Notes under the pieces: model-generated
Databases searched by the model: none
What the model was told of the DNA's origin: nothing
What the model saw: only the letters and a program-made list of their open reading frames with translations
Source of the DNA: Sphingosinicella sp.
GTDB lineage: Bacteria; Pseudomonadota; Alphaproteobacteria; Sphingomonadales; Sphingomonadaceae
Assembly: GCF_013911755.1 (NCBI RefSeq)
Contig: NZ_JACESP010000007.1
Span: 62,001-126,000, forward strand
Direction: 5' to 3'
Length of the DNA stretch: 64,000 bases
Shown here: piece after piece, positions 52,927 through 62,465 of the stretch
Position numbering within the stretch: position 1 is the first letter of the stretch
Layout: each line of letters begins with the position of its first letter
Position numbers and translations under genes: made by a program

Positions 52927-53881
52927 TCGTCGCGCCCGTGGTCTTGCGCGCCTCGAGGTCGCGGTGGACCTGCGCGGCGCCGGTGAGCGCATAGCGTTGG
53001 TGGATGTCGGCCTTAAGCCTGCCGGTGGCGAGCATTTCAAGGAACCGGGCTGATCCGGTGCGGAAGTCCTCGGGCGTGGCGTAATAGTGCGCGACCGTCG
53101 GGCGTGTGACGAAGAGCGAGCCTTTGGCGGCAAGAACGCCGAGGTCAATGCCTGTTACCGGTCCCGAGGCGTTGCCGAAGCTCACGAGGAGACCGCGCGT
53201 GCGGAGCGCCGATAGCGATACGTCCCACGTCGTCTTGCCGACGCCGTCGAACACCGCGTCGACTCCGGTGCCGCCCGTCATTTCCCGCGACGCGTTTGCG
53301 GCATCGCCGTAATCGCAAACGACATCGGCGCCCGCCGATCGGGCGAGCGCCTGCTTGTCGGCGGACCCTGCCGTGGCGACGACGCGGACGCCGATTGCCT
53401 TCAGCCACTGGACGAGCAGCAGCCCGACGCCGCCCGCCGCCGCGTGGACGAGCGCCGCGTCTCCGGCGTTCACGCGGGCGCAGCGCTCGACGAGATATTC
53501 GGTGGTTGCCGCCTTCAGCATCACGCCGGCGGCGTCCTCATCGGAAAGCGTATCCGGAAGCTTCAGCGCCAGCGCGGCCGGAATGTTGCGGTGGGTGGCA
53601 TAGGCGCCGGGCTTTCCTGTGAAGTAGCCGACGCGGTCGCCAGGCGCAAAGCCGCTCACCCCTTCACCAACCGCTTCCACGACGCCTGCGGCTTCGATGC
53701 CGGGCGCTGCGGGGAGGCTGACCGGGTAGAGGCCGCTGCGGTGATAGGTATCGATGAAGTTGACCCCGATTGCCGTATGGCGCACCGCAAGTTCGCCGGC
53801 GCCGGGCGGGGCGGGCGTGAACTCCTGGCGCGCGAGCACCTCCGGCCCGCCGGTGTTCTGAAACGCCATTCGATACGCCAT
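52910..53881 (-). CDS. qor: NADPH:quinone oxidoreductase, zinc-independent MDR family
   Basis: 323 residues from ATG 53881, with GGAAAG upstream; the frame extends to 53896 but that GTG lies on the stop of the next gene. Motifs: GVNFIDTYHRSGLYP, HAAAGGVGLLLVQWLKAIG (NADPH Rossmann loop), and KGSLFVTRPTVAHY. It lacks the zinc ligands of alcohol dehydrogenases, as expected for Qor. It reduces quinones with NADPH. The acetyltransferase gene upstream ends 12 bases before. Confidence 0.92.
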   Translation of the reverse strand: MAYRMAFQNTGGPEVLARQEFTPAPPGAGELAVRHTAIGVNFIDTYHRSGLYPVSLPAAPGIEAAGVVEAVGEGVSGFAPGDRVGYFTGKPGAYATHRNIPAALALKLPDTLSDEDAAGVMLKAATTEYLVERCARVNAGDAALVHAAAGGVGLLLVQWLKAIGVRVVATAGSADKQALARSAGADVVCDYGDAANASREMTGGTGVDAVFDGVGKTTWDVSLSALRTRGLLVSFGNASGPVTGIDLGVLAAKGSLFVTRPTVAHYYATPEDFRTGSARFLEMLATGRLKADIHQRYALTGAAQVHRDLEARKTTGATIMLPA

Positions 53882-53892
53882 CGGACTTTCCT

Positions 53893-54393
53893 TCACAGTT
53901 GCTTCTGCATGAACACGAGCGTCAGCCAGCGATCGAACTTGCGCCCGACCTCGCGCAGCCGCCCGGCTTCCTCGAAGCCGAGTGCGCGGTGAAAGGCAAG
54001 GCTTCCGGTGTTTTCGGAATCAACTCCGCCGACGAGCGTGTGGAGTCCGCGGGCGCGCGCGAGATCGATGAGCGCTTCGAGAAGCTGCCGTCCATGGCCA
54101 CGACCTCTATATGTGTTCGAAACATATACGGAATGTTCGACCGTGCCGGCGTAGGCCTGCCTGGCGCGAAAGGGGCCGAAGCTGCCGAAGCCCGCGATAC
54201 CGCTCGCAACGTCCGCAACGAGGATCGGCCAGCCCTCCGCGAACTTGGCGGCGCGCCATTCGGCAACGCGCGCTGTGGTCCACGGCTCGTGGTCATACCA
54301 CGCGGTCGTATTGAGGATCGCGTCATTGACGATGGCGAGGATGCCTTCGTCGTCATCGGCCCGTGCAGCTCGGATGAGGGCCGGATCAGCCAC
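53893..54393 (-). CDS. GNAT acetyltransferase, phosphinothricin-acetyltransferase-like
   Basis: 166 residues from GTG 54393; TTG 54405 is a less likely start. IRAARADDDEGILAIVNDAI, EHSVYVSNTYRGRGHGRQLLEALI (acetyl-CoA loop RGRGHG) and SLAFHRALGFEEAGRLREVGRKFDRW are typical of the PAT/YncA subfamily. Members acetylate phosphinothricin, methionine sulfone or similar amino-acid analogues; which one cannot be said. It precedes qor in the same orientation. Confidence 0.88.
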   Translation of the reverse strand: MADPALIRAARADDDEGILAIVNDAILNTTAWYDHEPWTTARVAEWRAAKFAEGWPILVADVASGIAGFGSFGPFRARQAYAGTVEHSVYVSNTYRGRGHGRQLLEALIDLARARGLHTLVGGVDSENTGSLAFHRALGFEEAGRLREVGRKFDRWLTLVFMQKQL

Positions 54394-54500
54394 GGCTTTC
54401 GCCAAAGTTGCCGGCGCCGCGCAGTGTTTGGTTTTGGAGCGTCTCTGCCATGGGCCTGACCTTCGCGGTTTCGCTCAATTCTTGTGCTGTTGCGTCGTTT

Positions 54501-54540
54501 GCACGAAACGGGTTCCCACTTTTGCGCACGATGCTTTAGC
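54501..54540 (+). repeat. Intergenic repeat element, copy 1
   Basis: A 40-base segment with ACGGGTTCCCACTTTTGCGC and CACGATGC resembles a widespread alphaproteobacterial intergenic repeat. It aligns by hand with 61002-61041 at about 27 of 40 positions, same strand. Both copies sit just before or after short gene-free gaps. Confidence 0.45.
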
Positions 54541-54589
54541 GTCGCAAACCTATCCGCCATTGCGCGGCTTTCACAAGAGGACGGGCGCC

Positions 54590-54841
54590 ATGAAGGTGAA
54601 TATCGAGATCGACTGCTCCCCGGAAGAAGCACGCGCGTTCATGGGGCTTCCCGATGTCCGCCCGCTGCACGACCTCTACATCGATCGTATGACTGGCCTG
54701 ATGAAGGACGGCATCACCGCGGGCGATGTCGAGCGTTTGATGTCCAACTGGATGCCGAGCGCGGCGAGCGGGATCGGCGAGGTGCAGAAGGCGATGTGGA
54801 ACGCGATGACCGGAGGTGGCGCGGGCGGCAAGAAGGACTAA
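54590..54841 (+). CDS. Small conserved protein, DUF6489-like
   Basis: 83 residues from ATG 54590 with AAGAGG 10 bases upstream. The sequence VNIEIDCSPEEARAFMGLPDVRPLHD is followed by a helical part ending in a Gly/Lys tail (GGGAGGKKD). I recall this as the DUF6489 family in sphingomonads; function is unknown. It is cytoplasmic and precedes mnmE by 26 bases. Confidence 0.7.
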   Translation: MKVNIEIDCSPEEARAFMGLPDVRPLHDLYIDRMTGLMKDGITAGDVERLMSNWMPSAASGIGEVQKAMWNAMTGGGAGGKKD

Positions 54842-54867
54842 TGCCGACGCCATGACGTCATTTCTAA

Positions 54868-56163
54868 ATGATTGAAAAGAAAACGATATTCTCTCTGTCG
54901 TCAGGGCGTCCGCCTGCCGGTGTCGCGGTTGTTCGTGTGTCCGGCCCGGCAGCGGGCGCGGCACTTCTGGCGCTCGGTGGGCGTATGCCATCGCCGCGCC
55001 GTGCAACGCTTGTGCGTCTTCGGGACGCGGGCACGGCGATCGATGATGCACTGGTTCTGTGGTTTCCCGCACCTGCGAGCTTCACGGGGGAAGACGTTGC
55101 CGAGCTTCACGTTACGGGTGGGCCGGCGGTCGTTGCAGCATTGCTGCGCGCCTTGGGAACGATCGAGGGATTGCGTCCTGCTGAACCCGGCGAATTCACG
55201 CGACGGGCATTCGACAACGGCAAGCTCGATCTGACCGAAGCCGAGGGTCTTGCCGATCTCATCGATGCAGAGACCGAGGCGCAACGGCGACAGGCGCTGC
55301 GGCAGGCATCGGGTGGTCTGCGGGCGCTCGCGACAGACTGGCATGACAGGCTGCTTTCCATTCTCGCGGAGACCGAAGCCTCGCTCGATTTCGGCGAAGA
55401 CGAGGAGGACGTTAGCACGCGGCTCGTTGAAGGGAAGGCGCCGGAAATCATCGCGCTTGCCCGCGAGATTGATGGTCATCTCGGACACTATCGGTTTGCC
55501 GAACGGTTGCGGCGCGGGCTCACGATCGTCCTGCTCGGTGCGCCGAATGCCGGGAAGTCGAGTCTGATCAACGCGCTCGCCAGGCGCGAGGTCGCTATTG
55601 TCTCGCCGGAAGCGGGGACGACACGTGACCTTATCGAGGTGCAACTTGATCTCGGTGGTGTTGCTGCGACGCTCGTCGATACGGCGGGCCTTCGCGACGC
55701 GGAGGGCGCCATTGAAGCCGAGGGTGTTCGCCGCGCGCGTCAACGCGCGGACGAAGCCGACCTGGTCCTCTTTCTTGTGGGTCCGGACGACCATAACGCG
55801 ACGATTCCGCCCGATGCGGTAGAGGTCCAGTCCAAGGCGGATATTCGCTCCGACCCCGTGGGCGAACAGCTGCGCGTGTCAACGGTGACCGGAGAAGGGT
55901 TGGCGGCTCTGGAGGCGCTCCTCATTGAGCGGGCGGGTACGCTTGCCGGCGCAGGGCAAGATGCGCTTGTTACGAACGCGCGCCAGCGCGATGCGCTTGT
56001 CGAATGCCGGGATGCGATGGTCGCTGCTTCAGAGGAGAACGATCCCGTGCTGCGTGCCGAATCTTTGAGGGTGGCAATGCGCGCCCTGGGCCGGCTCACG
56101 GGCCGCGTTGGCGTCGAAGACATACTGGATATTGTGTTTGGACGCTTCTGCATTGGCAAATGA
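54868..56163 (+). CDS. mnmE: tRNA modification GTPase MnmE
   Basis: 431 residues, a little shorter than average. With MnmG it installs the cmnm5 group on U34 of tRNAs. The N-terminal folate domain, helical domain (FDNGKLDLTEAEGLADLIDAET) and inserted G domain with GAPNAGKSS (about 224-232), the switch GTTRD and DTAGLRD are intact. The C-terminal FCIGK with catalytic Cys is complete. Two parS sites follow its stop. Confidence 0.96.
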   Translation: MIEKKTIFSLSSGRPPAGVAVVRVSGPAAGAALLALGGRMPSPRRATLVRLRDAGTAIDDALVLWFPAPASFTGEDVAELHVTGGPAVVAALLRALGTIEGLRPAEPGEFTRRAFDNGKLDLTEAEGLADLIDAETEAQRRQALRQASGGLRALATDWHDRLLSILAETEASLDFGEDEEDVSTRLVEGKAPEIIALAREIDGHLGHYRFAERLRRGLTIVLLGAPNAGKSSLINALARREVAIVSPEAGTTRDLIEVQLDLGGVAATLVDTAGLRDAEGAIEAEGVRRARQRADEADLVLFLVGPDDHNATIPPDAVEVQSKADIRSDPVGEQLRVSTVTGEGLAALEALLIERAGTLAGAGQDALVTNARQRDALVECRDAMVAASEENDPVLRAESLRVAMRALGRLTGRVGVEDILDIVFGRFCIGK

Positions 56164-56179
56164 TGTTTCACGTGAAACA
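56164..56179. promoter_or_regulatory. parS site 1
   Basis: TGTTTCACGTGAAACA is the perfect 16-base ParB-binding palindrome. It starts with the base after the mnmE stop codon and lies 2.6 kb before parA. Confidence 0.97.
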
Positions 56180-56203
56180 TTTTACGTGGTTTTGAGCCCC
56201 CAA

Positions 56204-56219
56204 TGTTTCACGTGAAACA
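56204..56219. promoter_or_regulatory. parS site 2
   Basis: A second perfect copy of TGTTTCACGTGAAACA, 40 bases from the first and 44 bases before mnmG. The 40-base period places both sites on nearly the same face of the helix (about 3.8 turns). Confidence 0.97.
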
Positions 56220-56262
56220 CGACGTCGACACGAAGCGGCGATTCGGATAGTCCGTCCCCATC

Positions 56263-58110
56263 ATGGAACGATTCGACGTACTCGTTATCGGAGCCGGCCA
56301 CGCCGGTTGCGAGGCGGCGACTGCCGCCGCGCGTACCGGCGCGCGTACGCTACTCGTGACACCGGGTCGCGAAACGATCGGTGTGATGTCCTGCAACCCG
56401 GCGATTGGCGGCCTCGGCAAGGGACATATCGTTCGCGAAATCGACGCCCTCGGTGGGGTCATGTCGGAGGCCGCGGACGCGGCGGCGATACAGTATCGGT
56501 TGCTTAATCGCCGCAAGGGGCCAGCGGTTCAAGGTCCCCGCGCGCAGGCCGATCGCAGGCTTTATCGCCACGCGATGCAACAGGCCATCGGCACCCAGCA
56601 GGGACTCCAGGTTCTGGAAGCGCGCGTTGAGGATTTGCTCATCGACAAGGGCTGCGTGTCGGGCGTTGTGCTTTCTGACGGCGCGACCGTCGCCGCGCGC
56701 ACGGTCGTGCTCACGACTGGAACTTTCCTCGGGGGCGTCATCCACGTTGGAGGCGATGTGCGCGACGGCGGCCGGGTCGGCGAAGCATCGTCGGTCGGGC
56801 TGGCCCTACGCCTTCGCGATCTGGGATTGCCGATGGGGCGCCTCAAGACGGGGACGCCGGCGCGCCTCGACGGCCGCACGATCGACTGGACACGCGTTGA
56901 TTGGCAGGAGGGCGACGACACACCTTCGTTCTTCGCGGCATCGACGCGTGCTGTGGCAAACCCGCAGCTCAGCTGTGGAATCACCCGGACGAACATCGCC
57001 ACACACGATATCATCCGCGAGAACATTCAGAGCAGCGCCGTCTACAGTGGACGCATCGAGGGCACCGGACCGCGCTATTGCCCTTCGATCGAAGACAAGG
57101 TGATGCGCTTCGGTGACCGCGACGGTCACCAGGTCTTTCTGGAACCGGAAGGCCTCGACGACCCGCTCATCTACCCGAACGGCCTTTCCACCTCGCTGCC
57201 GGTGGGCGTGCAGCTGGCATTCCTGCGCACGCTCATCGGGTTGGAGCGGGTCGAGATCGCGCGGCCGGGTTATGCGATCGAGTATGACTACATCGATCCG
57301 CGCGCGCTTTCGCGGACGCTCGAACTCCACGCGATCCCGGGGCTGTTCTTCGCGGGTCAGATCAACGGGACGACCGGGTACGAGGAGGCGGCGGGGCAGG
57401 GGCTTGTCGCGGGCCTGAATGCCGCGCGGTCGGCGCTCGGCCTGGAGCCGGCGGGCTTTGATCGCGCTGAATCGTATATCGGCGTGATGATCGACGATCT
57501 CGTGACGCAGGGCGTGAGCGAGCCCTACCGAATGTTTACGTCCCGGGCGGAATATCGCTTGCACCTGCGGGCGGACAATGCCGATCAACGGCTATCTGAA
57601 AAGGCCGTCGCGCTCGGCTTGCTCGGTGGCGATCGGGCACGACGTTATCATGAGCGGACGGAGACGCTTGCGAAGGGGCGGGCACTTCTTGAGACGGCGC
57701 GCGCTTCCCCCGCGCAGCTGCAGCGCGCCGGCCTCGCAGTGCGCCAGGATGGTGTGGCGCGGTCGGCATTTGAATGGCTGCGCTTTCCCGATATTGCTTG
57801 GGATGACGCCGTAGCGCTCTGGCCGGAACTTTCCAGCATTGCGGAGGCACATGCCGAGCAACTGCACACCGACGCGCGCTACGCGGTCTATTTGGAACGC
57901 CAGTCCGATGAGATCGACGCCTTTCGCCGCGACGAGGCGCTGCGCCTGCCGTACGATCTCGACTATTCGGCAATCGGTGGCTTATCGAACGAGATGATCG
58001 ATCGCCTGAAGCGCGCCCGACCCGACAGCCTCGGCGCCGCCGCGCGTGTCGCGGGCGTCACCCCTGCAGCTCTCACCGCACTCCTCCGGCATGTCAAACG
58101 CGCCGCCTGA
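56263..58110 (+). CDS. mnmG: tRNA uridine-5-carboxymethylaminomethyl modification enzyme MnmG
   Basis: 615 residues. The FAD-binding N-terminus has [20 protein letters not shown] and [45 protein letters not shown] and the [15 protein letters not shown] motif follow. The C-terminal helical domain binds MnmE. Its end overlaps rsmG by 20 bases. Length is normal. Confidence 0.97.
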   Translation: MERFDVLVIGAGHAGCEAATAAARTGARTLLVTPGRETIGVMSCNPAIGGLGKGHIVREIDALGGVMSEAADAAAIQYRLLNRRKGPAVQGPRAQADRRLYRHAMQQAIGTQQGLQVLEARVEDLLIDKGCVSGVVLSDGATVAARTVVLTTGTFLGGVIHVGGDVRDGGRVGEASSVGLALRLRDLGLPMGRLKTGTPARLDGRTIDWTRVDWQEGDDTPSFFAASTRAVANPQLSCGITRTNIATHDIIRENIQSSAVYSGRIEGTGPRYCPSIEDKVMRFGDRDGHQVFLEPEGLDDPLIYPNGLSTSLPVGVQLAFLRTLIGLERVEIARPGYAIEYDYIDPRALSRTLELHAIPGLFFAGQINGTTGYEEAAGQGLVAGLNAARSALGLEPAGFDRAESYIGVMIDDLVTQGVSEPYRMFTSRAEYRLHLRADNADQRLSEKAVALGLLGGDRARRYHERTETLAKGRALLETARASPAQLQRAGLAVRQDGVARSAFEWLRFPDIAWDDAVALWPELSSIAEAHAEQLHTDARYAVYLERQSDEIDAFRRDEALRLPYDLDYSAIGGLSNEMIDRLKRARPDSLGAAARVAGVTPAALTALLRHVKRAA

Positions 58111-58747
58111 AAACCCCGAGGAGCAGCGCGCATGGTTCGCGGCGACCTTCAATGTTTCACGTGAAACATTGGAGAAGCTCGACATCTATGCTGCGCTGCT
58201 CACCGAGTGGCAGGCAAAGTTCAACCTCGTCGGTCCGGCCACACTCCCGCACGTCTGGGTCCGTCATTTTGCCGATTCGGCACAGCTTCTCCAGCTCATC
58301 GCGCGCGAAGGGGCCGCACATCGCCCGACTTGGCTCGACATCGGAAGCGGCGCCGGCTTTGCCGGAATGGTCATTGCGCTGATGACCGGTGATTCGGTCA
58401 CGCTTGTCGATTCGATTCGCAAGAAGACGATCTTCCTTGAAACCGTACGCGCCGCGCTGGGATTGGAGCGAAACGTCAAGGTGTTGAATCAGCGTGTGGA
58501 ATCGCTCGGTTCCGTAAAGTTCGATTATATCACCGCACGTGCGTGTGCGCCGCTCGCGAAGCTGTTTGACTGGGGCGAACCCTATGCTGCAAAGTCCTGC
58601 ACATGGCTGTTGCTGAAAGGCGCGGCGGTTGAGGACGAGCTTGCGGAAGCCAGGCGCCGCTTCGTTTTCGAACATGAATTGATTCCCAGTCTTACCGATT
58701 CGCGGGGGCGGATCGTGCGGGCGCACAATGTACGGAGGCGTCGGTGA
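58091..58747 (+). CDS. rsmG: 16S rRNA (guanine527-N7)-methyltransferase RsmG
   Basis: 218 residues from ATG 58091. It methylates G527 of 16S rRNA, loss of which gives low-level streptomycin resistance. Motifs: [30 protein letters not shown] (AdoMet), and [17 protein letters not shown] perfect parS palindrome is part of its coding sequence (residues NVSRET at about 21-26). The parA GTG overlaps its stop. Confidence 0.95.
   Translation: MSNAPPENPEEQRAWFAATFNVSRETLEKLDIYAALLTEWQAKFNLVGPATLPHVWVRHFADSAQLLQLIAREGAAHRPTWLDIGSGAGFAGMVIALMTGDSVTLVDSIRKKTIFLETVRAALGLERNVKVLNQRVESLGSVKFDYITARACAPLAKLFDWGEPYAAKSCTWLLLKGAAVEDELAEARRRFVFEHELIPSLTDSRGRIVRAHNVRRRR
58152..58167. promoter_or_regulatory. parS site 3, inside rsmG
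   Basis: A perfect TGTTTCACGTGAAACA lies inside the rsmG reading frame and supplies the codons for NVSRET. It is 0.6 kb before parA and about 2 kb from the two other sites. Confidence 0.95.
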
Positions 58748-59526
58748 TCAGAATCGCGGTGGCTAATCAGAAGGGCGGTGTCGGCAAGACGACCACTGCC
58801 ATCAACGTCGCGACAGCGATCGCCGCAACCGGGCGGCGCGTGCTGATCGTTGACCTCGATCCCCAGGGCAACAGCTCAACGGGCGTCGGTGTCGATCAGA
58901 ATACCCGTCACCGGACGAGCTACGATGTGCTGATCGGTGCGTGCAGCGCAGCGGATGCGGTCGTTCCCACCGCGATCCCGCGCCTGTCGCTGATCCCCTC
59001 GACGGTCGATCTGTCGGGTGCCGAGGTCGAACTCGTCGAGATGGAGGGGCGCATCCATCGTCTCGACAGCGCGCTGGCGGCGCCGGCGATGCAGGCTTAC
59101 GACTACATCATCATCGATTGCCCGCCGTCGCTCGGCATCCTGACGATGAACGCAATGGTCGCCGCACAATCGCTGCTCGTGCCGCTGCAGTGCGAATTCT
59201 TCGCGCTCGAAGGCCTCAGCCAGCTTCTGAACACCGTCGAACGTGTGCGTGCAGGCTACAACCAGCGGCTCAACATCGTCGGCGTGGTGCTGACGATGTA
59301 CGACAAGCGCAACCGCCTCTCCGAACAGGTTGCGGCTGACGTGCGTGCCGTGCTCGGCAAGATCGTGTTCGAGACGATCATTCCGCGCAACGTCCGCCTG
59401 TCGGAAGCGCCAAGCCACGGGCTTCCCGCGCTCGTCTACGATCATCGCTGCGCAGGCTCGGAAGCCTATATTGACCTCTCCCGCGAACTTCTGGGGCGGA
59501 CCGAGCCGCACGCTCGCGCCGCCTAA
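58744..59526 (+). CDS. parA: Chromosome partition ATPase ParA
   Basis: 260 residues from GTG 58744. The deviant Walker A KGGVGKTTTAIN (residues 10-21) with both lysines, Walker A' LIVDLDPQGNSSTG and the Walker B IIIDCPPSLGILT are complete. ParA forms ATP-dependent dimers on the nucleoid that pull ParB-parS complexes. The rsmG-parA junction is GTGA, and parB follows after 20 bases. Confidence 0.97.
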   Translation: MIRIAVANQKGGVGKTTTAINVATAIAATGRRVLIVDLDPQGNSSTGVGVDQNTRHRTSYDVLIGACSAADAVVPTAIPRLSLIPSTVDLSGAEVELVEMEGRIHRLDSALAAPAMQAYDYIIIDCPPSLGILTMNAMVAAQSLLVPLQCEFFALEGLSQLLNTVERVRAGYNQRLNIVGVVLTMYDKRNRLSEQVAADVRAVLGKIVFETIIPRNVRLSEAPSHGLPALVYDHRCAGSEAYIDLSRELLGRTEPHARAA

Positions 59527-59546
59527 TCCTTTGAAAGCGTTCGACT

Positions 59547-60464
59547 ATGTCTCAGCCTAAGCGTCCCACCGGGCTCGGCCGCGGCCTGTCCGCCCTGCTC
59601 GAGGAAATGGGGAGCGCTGCCGTGCCGCCGCGCGCCGACGCCGGAGCCGCGCCCCCTGCGGTCCCGGCGGGCGACCCGGGTAGCAGCATGGGCGCGCAGA
59701 TGCTGCCCATGGCTATGATCTCGCCGAACCCGAAGCAGCCGCGCCGTCGCTTCGACGAGACTGCGCAGGCCGAGCTCATTGCCTCAGTAAAGCGGCAGGG
59801 CTTGCTCCAGCCGATCCTCGTGCGCCCGGTGGACGGCGGCCGGTTCGAGATCGTGGCGGGCGAACGCCGCTGGCGTGCGGCGCAGGCCGCGCAGCTCCAT
59901 GATGTGCCCGTGCTCGTCCGTCGCCTCACCGACGAAGAGGCGTTCGAGGTCGCACTCGTCGAGAACATCCAGCGCCAGGACCTGAACGCGATCGAGGAAG
60001 CCGAAGGCTACAAGCGGCTGATCGAGGATTACGGCCATACGCAGGAAGACATCGCCCGCATCGTCGGCAAGTCGCGCAGCCATGTCGCGAATCTCGTGCG
60101 TCTGCTCGATCTCCCGGATGATGTGCGCGAGCTTCTGATCGACGGGCGGCTCACCATGGGCCATGCGCGCGCGTTGCTCACCGCGCCCGATCCTTCCGCG
60201 CTGGCGCGCGACGTCGTGCAGATGGGTTTGTCGGTCCGCGAGGTCGAGGCGCGGGCGAAGAAGCCGCGCGCGCCCCGCAAGGCCGCGCCGCGCGAAGCTG
60301 CCCGCAGCGCCGATCTCGAATCGCTGGAAGGCCAGCTCGCCGAGCAGCTGGGCCTGCGTGTGCGTCTTGAATATGATGGGGAAGGCGGAAAGCTGACGCT
60401 GTTCTACAGCGATCTCGATCAGCTCGACATGCTCTGCCAGCGGCTTTCGGGCGAACGCTTTTAA
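59547..60464 (+). CDS. parB: Chromosome partition protein ParB
   Basis: 305 residues. RPTGLGRGLSALLEEMG at the N-terminus interacts with ParA. Then an Ala/Pro linker, the CTP-binding domain with ISPNPKQPRRRFDE and GERRWRAAQ, the HTH (TQEDIARIVGKSRSHVANLVRLL) that reads parS, and the C-terminal dimerisation end QLDMLCQRLSG. Complete and normal in length. Confidence 0.97.
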   Translation: MSQPKRPTGLGRGLSALLEEMGSAAVPPRADAGAAPPAVPAGDPGSSMGAQMLPMAMISPNPKQPRRRFDETAQAELIASVKRQGLLQPILVRPVDGGRFEIVAGERRWRAAQAAQLHDVPVLVRRLTDEEAFEVALVENIQRQDLNAIEEAEGYKRLIEDYGHTQEDIARIVGKSRSHVANLVRLLDLPDDVRELLIDGRLTMGHARALLTAPDPSALARDVVQMGLSVREVEARAKKPRAPRKAAPREAARSADLESLEGQLAEQLGLRVRLEYDGEGGKLTLFYSDLDQLDMLCQRLSGERF

Positions 60465-60480
60465 CGAACGCGTACCGTGA

Positions 60481-60516
60481 AAAGGGCCACGCGACGAGAC
60501 AGCCGCGCAGCCCTTT
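60481..60516. terminator. Possible terminator between parB and mscL
   Basis: AAAGGGC (60481-60487) pairs with GCCCTTT (60510-60516) with additional inner GCG pairs. The converging parB and mscL genes make a two-way terminator plausible. The A and T ends of the stem serve in both directions, but there is no long T run. Confidence 0.45.
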
Positions 60517-60533
60517 GCGTTTGACCGCGAAGA

Positions 60534-60956
60534 TTATTTCTTCAGCGAATCCCGAATCTCGCGAAGCAGCAGCACCTCTTCGCTCGGGCCGGCGGGCGCG
60601 TCTTCCTTCTTCGCGATCAGCTTGTTTGCCATGCGCACGAGCAGGAAGATGATGAATGCGAGGATCAGGAAATTGATCGCGGCCGTGATGAAAGCGCCGT
60701 AGCCGAGCATCGGCACGCCGGCCTCCTTGAGCGCGGCGTAGTCAGTCAGCGATCCGGCATAGCCTTCGGGCACGGCGCCGAGCCGGATGAACAGGCTGGA
60801 GAAGTCCAGCCCGCCGAAGATCGCGCCGACCACGGGCATGATCACGTCCTGTGTCAGCGAGGTGACGATCGTTCCGAACGCGCCGCCGATGATGACCGCG
60901 ACGGCGAGGTCGAGCACATTACCCTTTGCGATGAACGCCTTGAATTCATTCAACAT
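60534..60956 (-). CDS. mscL: Large-conductance mechanosensitive channel MscL
   Basis: 140 residues. [33 protein letters not shown] at the N-terminus, in blocks, is the amphipathic S1 helix and TM1 pore; the second membrane helix is [20 protein letters not shown], followed by a short cytoplasmic helix bundle ([12 protein letters not shown]). It opens at high membrane tension on osmotic downshock. Confidence 0.96.
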   Translation of the reverse strand: MLNEFKAFIAKGNVLDLAVAVIIGGAFGTIVTSLTQDVIMPVVGAIFGGLDFSSLFIRLGAVPEGYAGSLTDYAALKEAGVPMLGYGAFITAAINFLILAFIIFLLVRMANKLIAKKEDAPAGPSEEVLLLREIRDSLKK

Positions 60957-61001
60957 TTTCAGTCCCCTTGCCGCTAGATCCCCATGGCCGCGTTGTGCTT
61001 C

Positions 61002-61041
61002 GCGAAAAACCGGTTCGTACCTTTCCGCACGACGCCCTAAA
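61002..61041 (+). repeat. Intergenic repeat element, copy 2
   Basis: A 40-base segment with AAAACCGGTTCG and TTTCCGCACGACGC, related to 54501-54540. It lies in the short gap between mscL and the TPM gene. It reaches the last codon of the leftward TPM gene, so the repeat supplies its 3' end. Confidence 0.45.
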
Positions 61042-61708
61042 TTTCAATCAGCTTGTCCGGCAATTCGTTGGGATTGCGCGCGTACGGGGGGAAATGCGCG
61101 GAAAGCACCGCGCCGCACAGTCCGATCGCCTTTATGAAACCGTCCGCGATCCTGCCGTCCCGAACCTCGGCGAGCAGCGCATCCAGCGCGTCGCCCCACA
61201 CATCGTGCGCGACCTTGGCATAGATGCCCTCGTCGGCAACGATCTCGGCGGCGTGGTCTTCAAGTGACAGGAAGACGAGCACGCCGGTGCGGTCTTCGGT
61301 GACATGGATGCCGTGCGAGAGGAAGCTCTCGACCGCGGCGCGGTGCACGGCGCTCCGCTGCAGCGAGCGCGGCGTGAGCAGGCGCAGGACCGGGGGAATG
61401 CGCACGACGAGGAAGGTCGCCACGAAGAGAATCGCTGAAAGCGAGGCGTAGAGCGCGATGATGAGCCGCGGCGCGGGATGTCCACCGTCGCTCCAGCCGC
61501 CGCTCGTGAACCACAGCGGATCGGGAATGCCGAGCCAGAGCAGTGCCGGCGCCAGCACGATCGCGGCGAGCGCTGCCCATGCGAAGGGGACGGCGCGGTA
61601 ATCGTCTGTGCGCTGGGTCACCACGCAGAAGATTTCGCCCGACGTGCTCCGTTCCGCTGACGTAATGGCGTCACTGATGCGGGCGTGTTCGTCGTCTGTC
61701 AGCCGCAT
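61037..61708 (-). CDS. TPM-domain membrane protein
   Basis: 223 residues from ATG 61708, whose TGATG overlaps the stop of the previous gene. The N-terminus [23 protein letters not shown] begins a TPM (TLP18.3/Psb32/MOLO-1) domain that is split by two membrane helices (about residues 41-60 and 83-103) and continues with [31 protein letters not shown] proteins of this kind are membrane-bound and of unknown bacterial function. It forms an operon with the next TPM gene and lemA. Confidence 0.85.
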   Translation of the reverse strand: MRLTDDEHARISDAITSAERSTSGEIFCVVTQRTDDYRAVPFAWAALAAIVLAPALLWLGIPDPLWFTSGGWSDGGHPAPRLIIALYASLSAILFVATFLVVRIPPVLRLLTPRSLQRSAVHRAAVESFLSHGIHVTEDRTGVLVFLSLEDHAAEIVADEGIYAKVAHDVWGDALDALLAEVRDGRIADGFIKAIGLCGAVLSAHFPPYARNPNELPDKLIEI

Positions 61709-62463
61709 CACCAGCTCCCGCTTGCACCGCCGCCGCCGAAGCTGCCGCCGCCGCCCGAAAATCCGCCGCCACCGAAGCCCCCCGATGATCCGCCGCCCCA
61801 GCCGCCGCCGCTGCCCGGTCCCCAGATGATGATGGGGCCGCCGCGCCCGCGTCGCCGCTTGCCGCCGAGAACGCCGCGCAGCATCCAGAACACGAACCAG
61901 ATGATGAGGATGGTGGGGATAAGCCCGAGGCCGTGCCGGGTTTCCTCCTGCTCACTTTCCCGCGCCGCGATCAGGTTGGCGCGGGCGTCCTCTGGCGGCA
62001 GCGAAAGCTGGGCGATGATGGCATCGGCACCGGCAACGACGCCACCTTCCATGTCGCCATCGCGAAAACGCGGCACGATCTGCCGATTGATGATCACGGA
62101 GGAGAGCGCGTCGGTCAGATAGCCTTCGAGGCCATAGCCGACCTCAATGCGCACCTTGCGCTCATTGGGTGCTACGAGCAGCAGCGCGCCATTATCTTCG
62201 TTTTTCCGGCCGAGCCCCCATTCGCGGCCGAGCCGGTAGCCATAGTCGGCGATGTCATAGCCCTGAAGGTCCGGAACCGTCGCGACGACGAGCTGGCGCG
62301 TGGTCGTGTCTTCCAGCGTCTTCAGCTTTTCGGTGAGCGCGGCCTCTGTGGCCGGCGACAGCAGATCGGCAGCATCGACGACCCGGCCCGAAAGCTTTGG
62401 GAACTCCTGCGCCGCTGCCGGGAAAGCCAGCAGCAGCGCGGCAAGGCACGCCAGGCGGAACAT
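61708..62463 (-). CDS. TPM-domain protein with Gly-rich C-terminus (YgcG-like)
   Basis: 251 residues. A signal peptide (LACLAALLLAFPAAAQ) is followed by a TPM domain with RVVDAADLLSPATEAALTEKLKTLE and LGRKNEDNGALLLVAPNERKVRIEVGYGLEGYL. One membrane helix (LIPTILIIWFVFWML) and a Gly/Ser-rich tail of about 50 residues end the protein, the common YgcG layout. It is thought to act in membrane-protein or cell-envelope maintenance. Confidence 0.9.
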   Translation of the reverse strand: MFRLACLAALLLAFPAAAQEFPKLSGRVVDAADLLSPATEAALTEKLKTLEDTTTRQLVVATVPDLQGYDIADYGYRLGREWGLGRKNEDNGALLLVAPNERKVRIEVGYGLEGYLTDALSSVIINRQIVPRFRDGDMEGGVVAGADAIIAQLSLPPEDARANLIAARESEQEETRHGLGLIPTILIIWFVFWMLRGVLGGKRRRGRGGPIIIWGPGSGGGWGGGSSGGFGGGGFSGGGGSFGGGGASGSW

Positions 62464-62465
62464 TC

